Below are positions 9,982-20,245 of a DNA stretch of 47,005 nt, in pieces. This stretch comes from Xanthobacteraceae bacterium (GTDB taxonomy: Bacteria; Pseudomonadota; Alphaproteobacteria; Rhizobiales; Xanthobacteraceae). Location: positions 1-47,005 of the forward strand of contig JASHOX010000149.1 of the NCBI GenBank assembly GCA_030038415.1. The letters are read 5' to 3'. A model generated the notes under the pieces. It made no database searches and was not told the origin of the DNA. It saw nothing but the letters and a program-made list of their open reading frames with translations. Positions within the stretch are counted from its first letter, which is position 1, and each line of letters begins with the position of its first letter. The translations under genes and the position numbers were made by a program.

Positions 9982-11119
9982 GCTTCTGCTCCCGGTCAAC
10001 GCTTTGCTTTACGCTGATCGAAGCGTGCGGATATTTGCGCAGGACCTCGCCGAGCGAAGCGCAGGCTGCTTCCTTCTCGCCGAGCGCGGCGAGCGACTGG
10101 CCGAGCCGCAACAAGGCGTCGGGGGCTTTGGCGCTGGTGCCGTATTTGGTCGAGACCGCCAGGAAGGCTTCGGCGGCATCGTGGTATTTCTGATCGTCAA
10201 ACAGGCTTTCGCCGAGCCAATATTGCGCCTCCGGCGTCAGCCGGTCGCTCGGATATTTGTGCAGAAAATCGCGGAACGTTTGCGCCGCCAGTCCATAGTT
10301 CTTCTGCAGCACGTAGCCGTAAGCGAGATCGTATTCGTCCTTCGGCGTGGCGTCGGGCGGCAGCGACGCCTCTTGCATGCTGCCCGCCGGCATGGCGCCG
10401 GTCGCGCTGGGGTTGGCCGGCGGTGGCGGCGGCAGCGCACCGCCCGGCGCGGCATCAGCCTGCTGGCCAGGGACACTCAGATTGAGCGGCGCGCCGGGCT
10501 GACCTCGCGAATCCATGGCGGGATCAACCGGTGGCGGTTCGGTCGCGTCCGTGGTCGCGCCGAGCGGACGCGGCACGCCGGGGGCATTCGGATTCAGCGC
10601 CGGGTTGAACGCGTCGTGGCCGTTCGAGGCGGCCGCGCTGCCGGCCACCGGCGGCGCACCATATTGCGGCGTCCCATATTGGGGCGATCCGTATTGCGCC
10701 GTCGGCGGTGGCGAATACTGAGTCGGCGGCGAATATTGCGGCGGTGCCGAATATTGCGTCGCGCTCGGCGGCGGCAGCGCCGTAGATACGGTCGCGCGCG
10801 CCGACGGCGCCATCGGCGGCGCGGCGGCGATGGCAGGCGGGCCACCGGCGAGACCGCCGGCGCCGGTCGGAGCCGTGCCACCTTGTAGCCGCTGCAATTG
10901 CTGCTCGAGCTGCTGATTGTGATACTGCAGCTCCTGCACTTGGCCGGTGAGATTGCGGACGGTCTCCTCCAATCGGCCTAGGCGGGTCACCACGTCGCTC
11001 GGGGTATCCTGCGCGCGCGCGAGGCCGGGCTCCAGCAGACACACAAGCGCCAACACAAATACGGCTGCGGAGCGGCTCATCGCTTTCGACATTTTTGAAG
11101 GTTTACCCGTGACTAACAT
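9968..11119 (-). CDS. ybgF: Tol-Pal accessory protein YbgF/CpoB
   Basis: CpoB coordinates outer-membrane constriction by Tol-Pal with septal peptidoglycan synthesis in the periplasm. From ATG 11119 (preceded by CAGGAACGGCT) it has a signal peptide ending LARAQ, a trimerising coiled coil (RLGRLEETVRNLTGQVQEL then QQLEQQLQRLQ), a very long Pro/Ala/Tyr/Ser-rich linker of about 180 residues with repeated QYSPP and QYGAP units, and C-terminal TPRs (YDLAYGYVLQKNYGLAAQTF, YWLGESLFDDQKYHDAAEAF, DALLRLGQSLAALGEKEAAC). A TTG at 11137 was rejected. In most relatives ybgF follows pal directly; here an RND efflux pair lies between them. Confidence 0.95.
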   Translation of the reverse strand: MLVTGKPSKMSKAMSRSAAVFVLALVCLLEPGLARAQDTPSDVVTRLGRLEETVRNLTGQVQELQYHNQQLEQQLQRLQGGTAPTGAGGLAGGPPAIAAAPPMAPSARATVSTALPPPSATQYSAPPQYSPPTQYSPPPTAQYGSPQYGTPQYGAPPVAGSAAASNGHDAFNPALNPNAPGVPRPLGATTDATEPPPVDPAMDSRGQPGAPLNLSVPGQQADAAPGGALPPPPPANPSATGAMPAGSMQEASLPPDATPKDEYDLAYGYVLQKNYGLAAQTFRDFLHKYPSDRLTPEAQYWLGESLFDDQKYHDAAEAFLAVSTKYGTSAKAPDALLRLGQSLAALGEKEAACASLGEVLRKYPHASISVKQSVDREQKRVHC

Positions 11120-11175
11120 AGCCGTTCCTGCGTCCAAATTGTGACTGCATGCGTGGTGCGCCCCGGATCGTGACC

Positions 11176-14100
11176 CTAGGCCGCGGTTCCGCCTTCCGCC
11201 GGCTGCACGCGCGGAGCCTTACGCGAGGCGCGCCACTCCTCGAACCGTTGGATGACCACGAACATAGACGGCACGAACAGCACGGCAAGGCAAGTCGAGG
11301 CGATCATGCCGGAGAACACGGTGATGCCGATGGATTTGCGGGCGCTCGCTCCGGCGCCGCTGGCGATGACGAGCGGCGCGACGCCGAGGATGAAGGCAAA
11401 CGACGTCATCAGGATCGCGCGGAAGCGCGCGCGGGCGGCATCGACCGCGGCGTCGACGATCGACCTGCCGGCAATGCGGTGCTCGCGCGCGACCTCGACG
11501 ATCAGAATGGCGTTCTTTGCCGACAGCGCGATGAGCAGGATGATGCCGATCTGCGTGTACAGATTGTTGTCGATGCGCAGGATTTCCAGCACCAACACCG
11601 GCCCGGTCAAGGCGAGCGGCACCGAGAGAATGACCGCCAGCGGCGAGTACCAGCTTTCGTATTGCGCGGCGAGCACCAGATAGACGAGCAGCATCGCCAT
11701 GGCAAAGACGAAATACATCTGGTTGCCGACGATCTTCTCCTGGTACGACATCGCGGTCCATTCGCTGCCGGTGCCCGGCGGCAGCGTCGCCGCCGCATTC
11801 TCGTCCATCAGCCGGATCGCCTCGCCCGAGCTGAAGCCGGCCGCCGGCAGCCCGATGATGCTCGCCGACGGATAGAGGTTGTACAGGCTGATCAAAGGCG
11901 GGCCGACGATTGGCTCGATCTTGATCATCGTACCCAGCGGTATCATGGCGCCCTGCTGGTTGCGCACCGTGAGATTTTCGATGTCGCGCGGCCGCAGCCG
12001 GAATTTTGAATCGGCTTGCGCATAGACCTGAAAGACGCGGCCGAACTTGTTGAACTGCGAGACGAAGGTCGAACCGGAATAGGTCGCCAGCGTCGAGAAG
12101 ACCTGGTCGACCGGGACGTGCAGGGTTTCCGCCTTCACGCGGTCGACGTCGATGCGGATTTGCGGGGCGATGGCGCGGAACGAGGTCGAGACGCGCTGCA
12201 AAGCGCTCTGCGCCTGCGCGTTGGCGACGATAGTGCTGGTGATGCTTTGCAGCTTGGCGAAATCGGTCGAGCCGTCGCGCAGCTCGACCTGCATGGTGAA
12301 GCCGCCAGCATTGCCAATGCCTTGAATCGGCGGCGGTGGCAGCACGATGACGCGGCCGTCGACGGCGTCGAGCGCCGGCGTCAGGCGGGTGAAGATCGTG
12401 CGCAGGTCGTCGCGGACGCTCCAATCCTTGAGCACCACATAGGCCACGCCGGCATTGGCCAGCGTGGCGCTGTTGTCGAGCACCGAAATGCCGGAGATGG
12501 CGATGACGTTCTCGACGCTCGGATCCTTGCCCGCGATGTCGGTGACTTCCCGCATCGCCTGCTGCGTGCGCTCGAGCGAGGCGCCGTCGGGAAGCTGAAC
12601 GCTGACCAGGATGTAGCCCTGGTCCTCGATCGGCAGAAAGCCGGTCGGCACCCGCGCCAATCCCCAGATGGCGACGCCGATGATCGCGAGCGCGATGATC
12701 ATCATTGGGCCAGCATGCTTCACCATATGGTGGATCAGGCCCGCATAGCGCGCTGCCATACGGTCATAGACGGCATTAAAACCGCGATAGAACGCATTGC
12801 GCTGCTCCGGCGGCACTGGCCGCCGTAGCCACATCGCCGATTGTGTCGGCTTGAGCGTGATGGCATTGACGGCCGACAACAGCGCGGTCGCCGCGATCAC
12901 CAGCGCGAATTGCGCATACATTCGCCCGGTCAGGCCGGGCAGGAACGCCGCCGGTAGAAACACCGACATCAAAACCAGCGTGATGCCGATGATCGGCCCG
13001 AGGAGCTCGTTCATCGCCTTGATCGCGGCGTCGTGGCCACTCATGCCCTGCTCGACATTGTGCGCGGCGCCCTCGACCACGACGATGGCGTCGTCGACCA
13101 CGATGCCGATGGACAGCACGATCGCGAACAGCGTCGAGAAATTCACGGTGAAACCGAGCGCCCACATCATGGCGAAGGCGCCGATGATGGTCACCGGGAC
13201 GGTCGTCATCGGCACCAGCATGGCGCGCCAGTCCTGCAGGAAGACGAGAATGACGATCAGCACCAGCACCGCCGCCTCGATCAGCGTCTTGTAGACCTCC
13301 TCGATGGAGGCATGGACGAACACGGTGGTGTCGAATGGGACCGTGTAGACGAGGCCCTGCGGGAACGCGCGTCCCAATTCCTGCATCTTGGCCTTCACCG
13401 CCTGTTCGACCTGGAGCGCGTTGGCGCCGGGCGACTGATAGATGCCGATGCCGGCGGCGGGCTTGCCGTCGAGATTGAAATATTGGCTGTAGGTCTGCGC
13501 ACCGAGCTCGACATGGCCGACGTCGCGCAGGCGTGTCACTTCGCCGTTATTGCCGGTCTTGACGATGACATTGGCGAACTCGTCGGGGTCGGTGAGCCGG
13601 CCCTGCAGCTCGATGGTGTACTGAAAATCGACGCCGGGCGGCGTCGGCGGCGCGCCAACCTGGCCGGCCGCCACTTCCTGGCTCTGCTGCTGCAGCGCTG
13701 CGACCACGTCCTGCGCATTCAGGCTGCGCGCTTTGAGCTTCTCCGGATCGAGCCAGATGCGCATCGAATACTGGCCGGCGCCGAAGATGAGAACGTCGCC
13801 GACGCCGGGCAGCCGCGCCAGCTCGTCGCGCAAATTGATGGTGGCGTAGTTGGCCATATAGAGGCTGTCGTAGCGGTTGTCCGGCGAGGTCAGCGTCACG
13901 AACAAAAGGATCGCGGTGGAACGCTTCTCCACCGTGACGCCTTGGGCCTGCACCGCTTGCGGCAATTGCGACAGCGCCGCCGACACTCGGTTCTGCACCA
14001 GGATTTGTGCCGCATTGAGGTCGGTGCCGATCTTGAAGGTCACGGTGAGCGTGTAAGAACCGTCGCTGGCGGACGTCGACTGCATGTAGATCATGTTCTC

Positions 14101-14319
14101 GACGCCGTTGACCTGCTGCTCGATCGGCAGCGCCACGGTGTCCATCAGCGTGCGCGCGCTGGCGCCGGGATAGCGCGTCGAGACCTGCACGGTCGGTGGC
14201 ACGACGTCGGGATATTGGGCGATCGGCAAGCCGTAGACCGCGACCGCGCCGATCACGATCATCAGAATGGCGATCACGTTCGCCAGCACCGGCCGTTCGA
14301 TGAAAAATTTCGAGATCAT
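11176..14319 (-). CDS. RND efflux pump inner-membrane transporter (HAE1/AcrB type)
   Basis: This is the proton-driven inner-membrane subunit of a tripartite drug or envelope-stress efflux pump. The 1047-residue length is standard for HAE1. The chain starts [15 protein letters not shown], as these proteins do, shows two rounds of a membrane segment plus large periplasmic loop, and retains the paired aspartates of the proton relay in TM4 ([13 protein letters not shown]). Periplasmic motifs such as [14 protein letters not shown] and [12 protein letters not shown] are also typical. It is 17 bases downstream of the adaptor gene, forming a two-gene unit. No outer-membrane factor gene is nearby, so it must use one encoded elsewhere. 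The substrate is not predictable. Confidence 0.97.
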   Translation of the reverse strand: MISKFFIERPVLANVIAILMIVIGAVAVYGLPIAQYPDVVPPTVQVSTRYPGASARTLMDTVALPIEQQVNGVENMIYMQSTSASDGSYTLTVTFKIGTDLNAAQILVQNRVSAALSQLPQAVQAQGVTVEKRSTAILLFVTLTSPDNRYDSLYMANYATINLRDELARLPGVGDVLIFGAGQYSMRIWLDPEKLKARSLNAQDVVAALQQQSQEVAAGQVGAPPTPPGVDFQYTIELQGRLTDPDEFANVIVKTGNNGEVTRLRDVGHVELGAQTYSQYFNLDGKPAAGIGIYQSPGANALQVEQAVKAKMQELGRAFPQGLVYTVPFDTTVFVHASIEEVYKTLIEAAVLVLIVILVFLQDWRAMLVPMTTVPVTIIGAFAMMWALGFTVNFSTLFAIVLSIGIVVDDAIVVVEGAAHNVEQGMSGHDAAIKAMNELLGPIIGITLVLMSVFLPAAFLPGLTGRMYAQFALVIAATALLSAVNAITLKPTQSAMWLRRPVPPEQRNAFYRGFNAVYDRMAARYAGLIHHMVKHAGPMMIIALAIIGVAIWGLARVPTGFLPIEDQGYILVSVQLPDGASLERTQQAMREVTDIAGKDPSVENVIAISGISVLDNSATLANAGVAYVVLKDWSVRDDLRTIFTRLTPALDAVDGRVIVLPPPPIQGIGNAGGFTMQVELRDGSTDFAKLQSITSTIVANAQAQSALQRVSTSFRAIAPQIRIDVDRVKAETLHVPVDQVFSTLATYSGSTFVSQFNKFGRVFQVYAQADSKFRLRPRDIENLTVRNQQGAMIPLGTMIKIEPIVGPPLISLYNLYPSASIIGLPAAGFSSGEAIRLMDENAAATLPPGTGSEWTAMSYQEKIVGNQMYFVFAMAMLLVYLVLAAQYESWYSPLAVILSVPLALTGPVLVLEILRIDNNLYTQIGIILLIALSAKNAILIVEVAREHRIAGRSIVDAAVDAARARFRAILMTSFAFILGVAPLVIASGAGASARKSIGITVFSGMIASTCLAVLFVPSMFVVIQRFEEWRASRKAPRVQPAEGGTAA

Positions 14320-14336
14320 CGTCCGATCGTCTCGCG

Positions 14337-15476
14337 CTATTTCGCCGCCGAGGCCGAACGCTCTTCGGCATCGACCTTCTGACCGGGGATCGCGCGCATG
14401 ATGCCGCCGACGACGACGCGATCGTCCTTATTGAGCCCCGACTCGATGACGCGCAGATCACCGTCGAGCTGGCCCGGCTCGACCTTGCGCTGCTCGACGA
14501 CATTGTCCTTGTTGACCACCAGCACGTAGCGGCCGCCCTGATCGCTGCCGATCGCTACGTCGGGTACTAGCAGCGCCGGCGCCGGCTTTGCGGGAATCCG
14601 CACGCGGACGAAATAGCCGGGCAACAGCGCGCGATCGCCGTTTTCCAGCGTCGCGCGCGCGGCAAGGGTTCCGGTCGAGGGATCGACGTTGGGGGCGATG
14701 TAGTCGAGCTTGCCCTGGTACGGATAGCCGCTGTCGTTTTGCAGCGCGACCTCGACGGGAATTCCGAGCAGGGACGCGGTGGTCCGGCCTTGTTTCGCCA
14801 GCGTGGCGCGCACCTGCAACACGTCGCGCTCGCTGGCGGTGAAATTCACCCAGATCGGATCGAGCTGCACGATGGTGGCAAGCGTCGTTGGCGAACTGGC
14901 GCCGACCAATTGTCCGATCGAGACCTGCCGCGCGGTTACCACGCCGTCGAACGGCGCGGTTACGTCGGTGTAGCTGAGATTGATCTCGGCCTGCCGCTCA
15001 TTGGCCTGCGCCGACTGCACATCGGCTTGCGCGGAGTCGCGCTGCGCCAGCGCCTTGTCGTAATTGGCCTGCGTCGAGACTTGCCTTTGGACCAGATCGG
15101 CCTGGCGCTGATATTCGGCCTGCGCCTGGGTCAGCGTTGCCTGCGCGCTCACCACGGCGGCCTTGGCCGAATCCACCTTGAGCTTGTAGGGCTCCGGCTC
15201 GATGGTGAACAGCGAGGTGCCCTTCTTGACGTAGTCGCCGTCCTTGTAGCTGATCGCCTGCACGAAGCCCTGCACGCGCGCCACAAGATCGACCGAGTTG
15301 ACGGCAGCGGTATTGCCGGTCGCCTCGAAATAGCGCGTGACATTCTGCTCGACGGGCGTGACGACAGTGACTTTCGGCGGCGGCGGCGCGGCGTATTCAT
15401 TGTTCTTGCCGCAGGCGGCGGCGCCGGCGCAAGCCGCAAAGATGAGCGCGGCACGGAGAAAACGGCGGCTGGGCAT
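14337..15476 (-). CDS. RND efflux periplasmic adaptor (AcrA/MexA type, probable lipoprotein)
   Basis: The adaptor links the RND transporter to an outer-membrane channel. ATG 15476 is preferred over the frame start at 15581 because it follows AAAAAGGGTTCGGCC and begins a lipoprotein-like signal ([25 protein letters not shown], Cys about residue 23). The mature 379-residue chain shows a lipoyl half-motif ([31 protein letters not shown]), a helical hairpin rich in Ala/Gln with heptads, the second lipoyl half ([25 protein letters not shown]), then beta-barrel and membrane-proximal domains. Upstream, a strong terminator after pal separates it from the tol transcript, so it needs its own promoter within about 15477-15603. 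No adjacent regulator gene is present. Confidence 0.95.
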   Translation of the reverse strand: MPSRRFLRAALIFAACAGAAACGKNNEYAAPPPPKVTVVTPVEQNVTRYFEATGNTAAVNSVDLVARVQGFVQAISYKDGDYVKKGTSLFTIEPEPYKLKVDSAKAAVVSAQATLTQAQAEYQRQADLVQRQVSTQANYDKALAQRDSAQADVQSAQANERQAEINLSYTDVTAPFDGVVTARQVSIGQLVGASSPTTLATIVQLDPIWVNFTASERDVLQVRATLAKQGRTTASLLGIPVEVALQNDSGYPYQGKLDYIAPNVDPSTGTLAARATLENGDRALLPGYFVRVRIPAKPAPALLVPDVAIGSDQGGRYVLVVNKDNVVEQRKVEPGQLDGDLRVIESGLNKDDRVVVGGIMRAIPGQKVDAEERSASAAK

Positions 15477-15602
15477 GGCCGAACCCTTTTTAAATAGGCA
15501 GGCATTGGCAGAAGGAAAAATGAATACCGTACAGCCAACGCTACGATCCGATTTCAGCCCCGCCTTGGCAAGGCCAAACATGCCGAGGAGTACAGCCGGC
15601 CG

Positions 15603-15640
15603 AAAAAAGCAATCGGCGCCGTTCTGGCGCCGATTGCTTT
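15603..15640 (-). terminator. Strong intrinsic terminator downstream of pal
   Basis: A perfect 15-bp stem, AAAGCAATCGGCGCC (15606-15620) with GGCGCCGATTGCTTT (15626-15640), closes a 5-base loop. On the minus strand it is followed by a run of six T residues (complement of 15603-15608). It lies 24 bases past the pal stop, so it should end the tolQRAB-pal transcript before the efflux genes. Confidence 0.9.
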
Positions 15641-15663
15641 CGAATTGTTTTCGTTGTGGAGCT

Positions 15664-16146
15664 CTAAGAGCTCTGATCGAGCACGGTGACGGCGCGCCGG
15701 TTCTGCGACCAGCAGGAGATATCGTTGCACAGCGCCACCGGCCGCTCCTTGCCGTAGGAGATGGTGCGCATGCGATTAGCCGTGACGCCGCGCGAAATCA
15801 GGTATTCGCGCACGGTCTCGGCGCGGCGGGCGCCGAGCGCGATATTGTATTCGCGGGTGCCGCGCTCGTCGGCGTGGCCCTCGATGGTGAAGGAATATCG
15901 ATTGTAGTTGTTGAGCCACTGCGCCTGCTTGTCGAGCGTCGCGCGCGCCTGATCGGAGAGATCCGACGAATCGGTATCGAAGAACACGCGGTCGCCGACA
16001 TTGACGACGAAGTCCTGCTGGCTGCCGGGCGTGGCAGCCGCACCCATAGCGGATTGATCGTCCTTCTTGGCGCACGCCGCAATCGCGAGCGTCATCATGA
16101 TGATGGCGACGAACTTGGCGCCACGGATCGCATTCGCCATGTTCAT
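15664..16146 (-). CDS. pal: Peptidoglycan-associated lipoprotein Pal
   Basis: Pal is the outer-membrane lipoprotein that binds peptidoglycan and TolB. The start is ATG 16146, seven bases after GGAGG, giving 160 residues; the longer frame from 16293 is not credible. The signal peptide ends in a lipobox with Cys25 (TLAIAAC). The C-terminal OmpA-like domain is complete: VFFDTDSSDLSDQARATLD, then IEGHADERGTREYNIALGARRAETVREYL, which holds the Asp and Arg that contact diaminopimelate. It is separated from tolB by 206 bases with no gene, and followed by an intrinsic terminator rather than by ybgF as usual. Confidence 0.97.
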   Translation of the reverse strand: MNMANAIRGAKFVAIIMMTLAIAACAKKDDQSAMGAAATPGSQQDFVVNVGDRVFFDTDSSDLSDQARATLDKQAQWLNNYNRYSFTIEGHADERGTREYNIALGARRAETVREYLISRGVTANRMRTISYGKERPVALCNDISCWSQNRRAVTVLDQSS

Positions 16147-16352
16147 TCCGGTGCCTCCATGCTTACATTCGACCGGACATGGTTGGTCGTCACGGGGTCT
16201 AGCAGCGCCTTCGTTAAACGAACGTTCCGTCAACCTTGACGCCGCCTTGCAAAGATGTCGCGACCCCGCGGATTCCCCGGAAAGCTTTTGCAATGGTTAA
16301 TGCGGCGTCAATACGGCGACTCTATGGAACCGCCGCCGGCAAAGCCACCGAT

Positions 16353-17699
16353 TTATGACAGGAGCGGCGACCACGCCGGGTCGGAGGCGTAGTTCGGCGT
16401 CGGCACCCGCTGCTCGTTGCGGCCGGAGATGTCGACCGTGAACAGCGACGGCCCGGAATTGCCGCCCGGATCGCGGAAGAACATGATCACTTGCCCGTTC
16501 GGCGCGAAAGTCGGGCCTTCGTTGTGGAAGCTTTCGGTGAGAATGCGCTCGCCGCTGCCGTCCGGCTTCATCACCCCGATGGCGAACATGCCGCTGGTGA
16601 TTTTGGTAAAGGCGATATAGTCGCCGCGCGGCGACCAGACCGGCGTGTTGTACTCGCCCTCGCCGAAGCTGATGCGCTGCGCCGGACCGCCGCTCGCCGC
16701 CATCACGTAGATCTGCGGCTGGCCGCCGCGGTCGGATTCGAAGCAGATATGCGAACCGTCGGGCGCATAGGACGGCGAGGTGTCGATGGCCTGGGTGTTG
16801 GTCAGCCGCGTCGTCGCTTTCGAGCGCAAATCCATGACGAAAATGTTTGAGTTCGCACCTTCCTGCAGGCTCATGATGACGCTCTGGCCGTCCGGCGAGA
16901 ACCGCGGCGAAAAGCTCATGCCCGGGAAATTGCCGACCACTTCGCGCTGCCCGGTATCGATATTGTAGAGGTAAACGCGGGGATCGCCCTGGCCGTAGGC
17001 CATGTAAGTGATCTCCTGCGACGACGGCGAGAACCGCGGGGTGAGCACCAGCTCGTCGCCGCGCGTGAGATAACGTACATTGGCGCCATCCTGGTCCATA
17101 ATGGCGAGCCGCTTGACGCGCGCGGTGCCTGGACCGGTCTCGTCGACGAACACCACGCGGCTGTCGAAATAGCCGCCGTTGCCGGTCAGCTGCTCGTAGA
17201 TCGCGTCCGAGATGATGTGGCCGATGCGGCGCCAATTATCCGGCGTGGTGAAATATTGCTGGCCGGCGAGCTGCTGGCCGGCGAGCACGTCCCACAGCCG
17301 GAATTCGGCCTTGAGCCGCCCGTCGGACTGCCGGGTCACCGCTCCGGTCACCAGCGCCTGGGCATTGACGCTGCGCCAATCGGCAAAGCGCGGCACGCTG
17401 TCGACGCTGGCGATGTGCTCGATGAAAGCCGCCGGATCGATCGGAGCGAACAGGCCGCTGCGCTGCAAGTTCGCGGTGATGATCTGGGTGACGCCTGAGG
17501 CGGTATCGTCGTCGCCCTCGCCGCCACCGATGAATTTGGTGATGGCGATCGGCATCGGCTGAAAATTGCCCTGGGTAATGTCGAGGCGCACCACCGCGGC
17601 GGCGCGGCGGGGCACAAAGATCGAGCCGCAGGCGACGGCGCCGAGCGCCAGCGCGCGGCGGCGCGTCAGGATGAATTCGGATCTGCGTCGTAGCGTCAT
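16353..17699 (-). CDS. tolB: Tol-Pal system protein TolB
   Basis: TolB is the periplasmic beta-propeller that shuttles between Pal and TolA. The 448-residue chain has an N-terminal alpha/beta domain ([26 protein letters not shown]) and a C-terminal six-bladed propeller with repeated blades such as [34 protein letters not shown] and [15 protein letters not shown]. The signal region contains [12 protein letters not shown], which fits a twin-arginine motif (T-R-R-x-A-L), unlike the Sec signal of E. coli TolB. The TolA-binding N-terminus after signal cleavage (about VVRLD) is intact. It lies 18 bases downstream of tolA in the tol operon. Confidence 0.97.
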   Translation of the reverse strand: MTLRRRSEFILTRRRALALGAVACGSIFVPRRAAAVVRLDITQGNFQPMPIAITKFIGGGEGDDDTASGVTQIITANLQRSGLFAPIDPAAFIEHIASVDSVPRFADWRSVNAQALVTGAVTRQSDGRLKAEFRLWDVLAGQQLAGQQYFTTPDNWRRIGHIISDAIYEQLTGNGGYFDSRVVFVDETGPGTARVKRLAIMDQDGANVRYLTRGDELVLTPRFSPSSQEITYMAYGQGDPRVYLYNIDTGQREVVGNFPGMSFSPRFSPDGQSVIMSLQEGANSNIFVMDLRSKATTRLTNTQAIDTSPSYAPDGSHICFESDRGGQPQIYVMAASGGPAQRISFGEGEYNTPVWSPRGDYIAFTKITSGMFAIGVMKPDGSGERILTESFHNEGPTFAPNGQVIMFFRDPGGNSGPSLFTVDISGRNEQRVPTPNYASDPAWSPLLS

Positions 17700-17717
17700 G
17701 TGTCTGAATCCGTCCGG

Positions 17718-18614
17718 TCAGCCGCCGAGCAATTCATGTGGGTCGAATTTGAGCTCGAGGTCTTTCCACTGGTCGTAATGCTCCGGTTTGAGCATGGTGA
17801 AGGGCTGACACAACAGCAGTGCGCGCTTGGCGCTGTCGGCGAGCGCCGGCCCCAACGACGATGCCGTGGCTTCGACCAGCACCGGCTCGTGACTCAACGA
17901 GCCGTCCGGCTTGAACAGAACGCGAAGCACGACATAGACCTTGGAATTGGCGTCGATGCCCGGCGGCGGGCTCCAGCAGCTGGAAATGCGGGCACGCAAG
18001 GCGTCGATCTCACTCTGCGACATCTGCGCGGACGGCGCGCCCGACGCGGCGCCGAGATTGGCCGTGTCGTTGAGCGTCTCATTCGACGCCACCTGCCGCC
18101 TGGGGTCGCGCTTGTCGAGCAATTCGGCGACCTGATTGGCGTCGAACTTCGGCGCGTCGGCTTTTTGTGGCGTCGACTGATCGTCGGGCTTGGCCGGTTT
18201 CTTGGCGGCGTCCTTCTTCAAAAGATCGGCGATCTGGTCCGGCTTGTATTCCGGCGGTTGCGGCTTGTCGGCTTTCTGCGCCTGCTTCGGATCGGGCTTG
18301 GTCTCGGGCTTCGGCTGCGGGGCGGCCTTGCTGGAATCGGTCTTAATTTCCGGCTTGTCGGCGACCTTGGGCGCCAGCTGATCGACCGCCTTCGGCGCGT
18401 CGACTTTGTCGGCGAGCGGCTTCGGCATGTCGATTTTCAGCTTGGGGGCGTTCTTGACGCCTTGAGTAAGCTGCGTGAAGTCCTTCTCGGAGATGAATTG
18501 CACCGGCAATGAGTCAACCGGCGGCACCTCCATCGGCGCCGCCGAGAGCGCGATGAGGGCGCAGCCGAGCGCGACGGCATGACCAATGCAGGATATGGTC
18601 ATGCCGGTCTTCAT
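17718..18614 (-). CDS. tolA: Tol-Pal system protein TolA
   Basis: TolA is the energy-transducing arm that reaches from the TolQR motor to Pal/TolB. The 298-residue chain has one N-terminal membrane segment (MTISCIGHAVALGCALIALSAA), a Lys/Pro/Ala/Asp-rich extended domain (about 60-190), and a C-terminal TonB-like globular domain (ARISSCWSPPPGIDANSKVYVVLRVLF...LLLCQPFTMLKPEHYDQW). Cysteines in SSCW and LLLC match the disulfide pair usual in this domain. Its ATG overlaps the tolR stop as ATGA, so the two are translationally coupled. Confidence 0.95.
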   Translation of the reverse strand: MKTGMTISCIGHAVALGCALIALSAAPMEVPPVDSLPVQFISEKDFTQLTQGVKNAPKLKIDMPKPLADKVDAPKAVDQLAPKVADKPEIKTDSSKAAPQPKPETKPDPKQAQKADKPQPPEYKPDQIADLLKKDAAKKPAKPDDQSTPQKADAPKFDANQVAELLDKRDPRRQVASNETLNDTANLGAASGAPSAQMSQSEIDALRARISSCWSPPPGIDANSKVYVVLRVLFKPDGSLSHEPVLVEATASSLGPALADSAKRALLLCQPFTMLKPEHYDQWKDLELKFDPHELLGG

Positions 18615-19069
18615 TGTTGGTCCTGCTCGACATTGGTGACGAGAGCCACCTTGTGATAGCCGGCGCCGGAGATGCGGCCCATCACCCGCATCATGGTGCC
18701 GTAATCGATCTTCCGGTCGCCGCGCACATAAATGGTCTCGTCCGGATTGCCGTGGCGCGCGTCGATAATAGCCTTGAGCTTGGTAACGAGGTCGTCGATC
18801 TCAATCGGCTGGTTCTGCAGATAGATCTTGCCGTCGACATTGACCGAGATGGTCAGCGGCTCGTTGTCCTGCGGCAACGCCTTGGCCTGGCTTTGCGGCA
18901 GGTCGATCGGCACGCCGACCGTGAGCAGCGGCGCCGAAACCATGAAGACAATCAGCAACACCAGCATAACGTCGACGAACGGCGTCACGTTGATCTCGCT
19001 CATGACCGGCCGTCGCCGCCGGCGCTTGCCGCCGACGGCCGAACCCGCGCTCAGGGTGCTTGCCGCCAT
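18611..19069 (-). CDS. tolR: Tol-Pal motor protein TolR
   Basis: TolR (ExbD family) forms the proton channel of the Tol motor with TolQ. The 152-residue protein has a basic cytosolic tail (KRRRRRPVMSEINVTPFVD), one membrane segment beginning near residue 30 with the essential Asp33 (VTPFVDVMLVLLIVFMV), and a periplasmic ExbD domain with DLPQSQAKALP and IYVRGDRKIDYGTMMRVM. It is 12 bases downstream of tolQ and overlaps tolA by four bases. Confidence 0.97.
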   Translation of the reverse strand: MAASTLSAGSAVGGKRRRRRPVMSEINVTPFVDVMLVLLIVFMVSAPLLTVGVPIDLPQSQAKALPQDNEPLTISVNVDGKIYLQNQPIEIDDLVTKLKAIIDARHGNPDETIYVRGDRKIDYGTMMRVMGRISGAGYHKVALVTNVEQDQQ

Positions 19070-19081
19070 GACCGAAAGCCC

Positions 19082-19795
19082 TCAGCCCCGTTCGTCGATC
19101 TGCCGCGACAGGATAGCCGTAAACTCGTCGGCAAAACCTTCGAGCCGCTGTGCCTGCCGGTTCACCTCGCTGCTGAACTTATTATAGAAAATCGTCGCTG
19201 GGATGGCGGCAACGAGGCCGATCGCGGTCGCGAACAGCGATTCCGCGATGCCGGGGGCGACCACCGCCAGCGAGGTGTTCTGCGACGCCGCGATCGACTG
19301 AAAGCTTGTCATAATCCCGGCCACCGTGCCGAACAGCCCGATAAACGGCCCCGCCGAACCGACCGTCGCCAAGACTAAGAGCCGCCGTTCCATGTTTTCG
19401 ACCTCGCGCGCAATGGCGACGTTCATGACCTTTTCGATGCGCATTTGCAGCCCGGCAAAGGAGCGAGCGTGACCTTCCAGGCTGCGCTTCCATTCGCGCA
19501 TCGCCGCGACGAACAGGACCCCGGTCGAATGGCCCGGCTGCGCCGCCAGCGATTTATACAGTTCCTCAAGCGACTGACCCGACCAGAAGGCCTCCTCGAA
19601 ATGGTCGCCGTCGCGGCGAAGCCGCGAGAACAACAGGGTTTTATCGATGGCGATGGCCCAGACCCAGACCGAGCAGACCAATAGGCCGACGATCACCAAC
19701 TCGACGATCCAGTGGGCGTGCCAGAACAGGTGAAACAAGGACAGATTGGCGGATGTCAGCGGAGCGACCGACGAGGAGATGTCGGCTGGATTCAT
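19082..19795 (-). CDS. tolQ: Tol-Pal motor protein TolQ
   Basis: TolQ (MotA/TolQ/ExbB family) is the pentameric inner-membrane stator of the Tol motor. The start is ATG 19795 (MNPADISSSV), with AAGGGGA upstream; the in-frame TTG at 19834 is unlikely. The 237-residue protein shows three membrane segments: FWHAHWIVELVIVGLLVCSVWVWAI, VLATVGSAGPFIGLFGTVAGIMTSF and VAPGIAESLFATAIGLVAAIPATIF. The last two contain the Gly/Pro/Thr-rich family signature. It is the first gene of the tol operon. Unlike most relatives, ybgC is not immediately upstream but about 9 kb away. Confidence 0.97.
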   Translation of the reverse strand: MNPADISSSVAPLTSANLSLFHLFWHAHWIVELVIVGLLVCSVWVWAIAIDKTLLFSRLRRDGDHFEEAFWSGQSLEELYKSLAAQPGHSTGVLFVAAMREWKRSLEGHARSFAGLQMRIEKVMNVAIAREVENMERRLLVLATVGSAGPFIGLFGTVAGIMTSFQSIAASQNTSLAVVAPGIAESLFATAIGLVAAIPATIFYNKFSSEVNRQAQRLEGFADEFTAILSRQIDERG

Positions 19796-19856
19796 GAAAA
19801 GCGTCCCCTTCGGCGGTCCGGCAGCGGCGGCCAAATACGAGGCCGCGAGATTACTG

Positions 19857-19887
19857 GAACCAGGTCCTCGAACCAGGTTGAACCAGG
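19857..19887. repeat. Three GAACCAGG direct repeats upstream of tolQ
   Basis: GAACCAGG occurs at 19857-19864, 19870-19877 and 19880-19887. The first lies within CTGGAACCAG and the last runs into ACCAGGCACTGGT, a 13-base palindrome. They lie 60-95 bases upstream of the tolQ start, where an operator or leader element could act. No known regulator is recognised. The rest of the 19796-20245 gap (about 450 bases) shows no gene; a hairpin near 20197-20226 is listed separately. Confidence 0.4.
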
Positions 19888-20196
19888 CACTGGTCCCAGA
19901 TACTCGGCCACCGACCGTCGCGGCGCTCTGAGGTCCGGATCAATGAGTCATCGAAGGGCCGCCGCTTCGTGCGCGCCGACTAAGACCCGAATTTCGCGAT
20001 GACCCGAGCCGGACCCGTCACCGGCGAAGGGTAATCAGTCGCGAATATTGTCCAAACTAGGGCACCACTCCGGTCGTTAGCGCTTACGAAGCCCGACTGT
20101 GCTTAATCCGACGTTAAGGCCCACCGGTCAGCCCGTATGCAGGAATGTCACAAGGCGAAATGACGCGACGGTAAAGCAACGACGGCAAAACGATGC

Positions 20197-20226
20197 GGGG
20201 CCGTCCCGGCGCTCCGCGGCGGCCCC
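20197..20226 (-). terminator. Candidate terminator downstream of the DUF2852 gene
   Basis: GGGGCCG (20197-20203) pairs with CGGCCCC (20220-20226) in a GC-rich hairpin about 20 bases past the stop of the leftward DUF2852 gene. The following minus-strand sequence is GCATCGTTTT, a weak T tract, so termination efficiency is uncertain. Confidence 0.45.
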
Positions 20227-20245
20227 AAAAGACGATGCTCATCGA

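Noticed and set aside
13033..14382. Long plus-strand open frame opposite the RND transporter
   Set aside because: It is dominated by Asp/His/Arg shadow composition, and the opposite strand encodes a complete HAE1 transporter.
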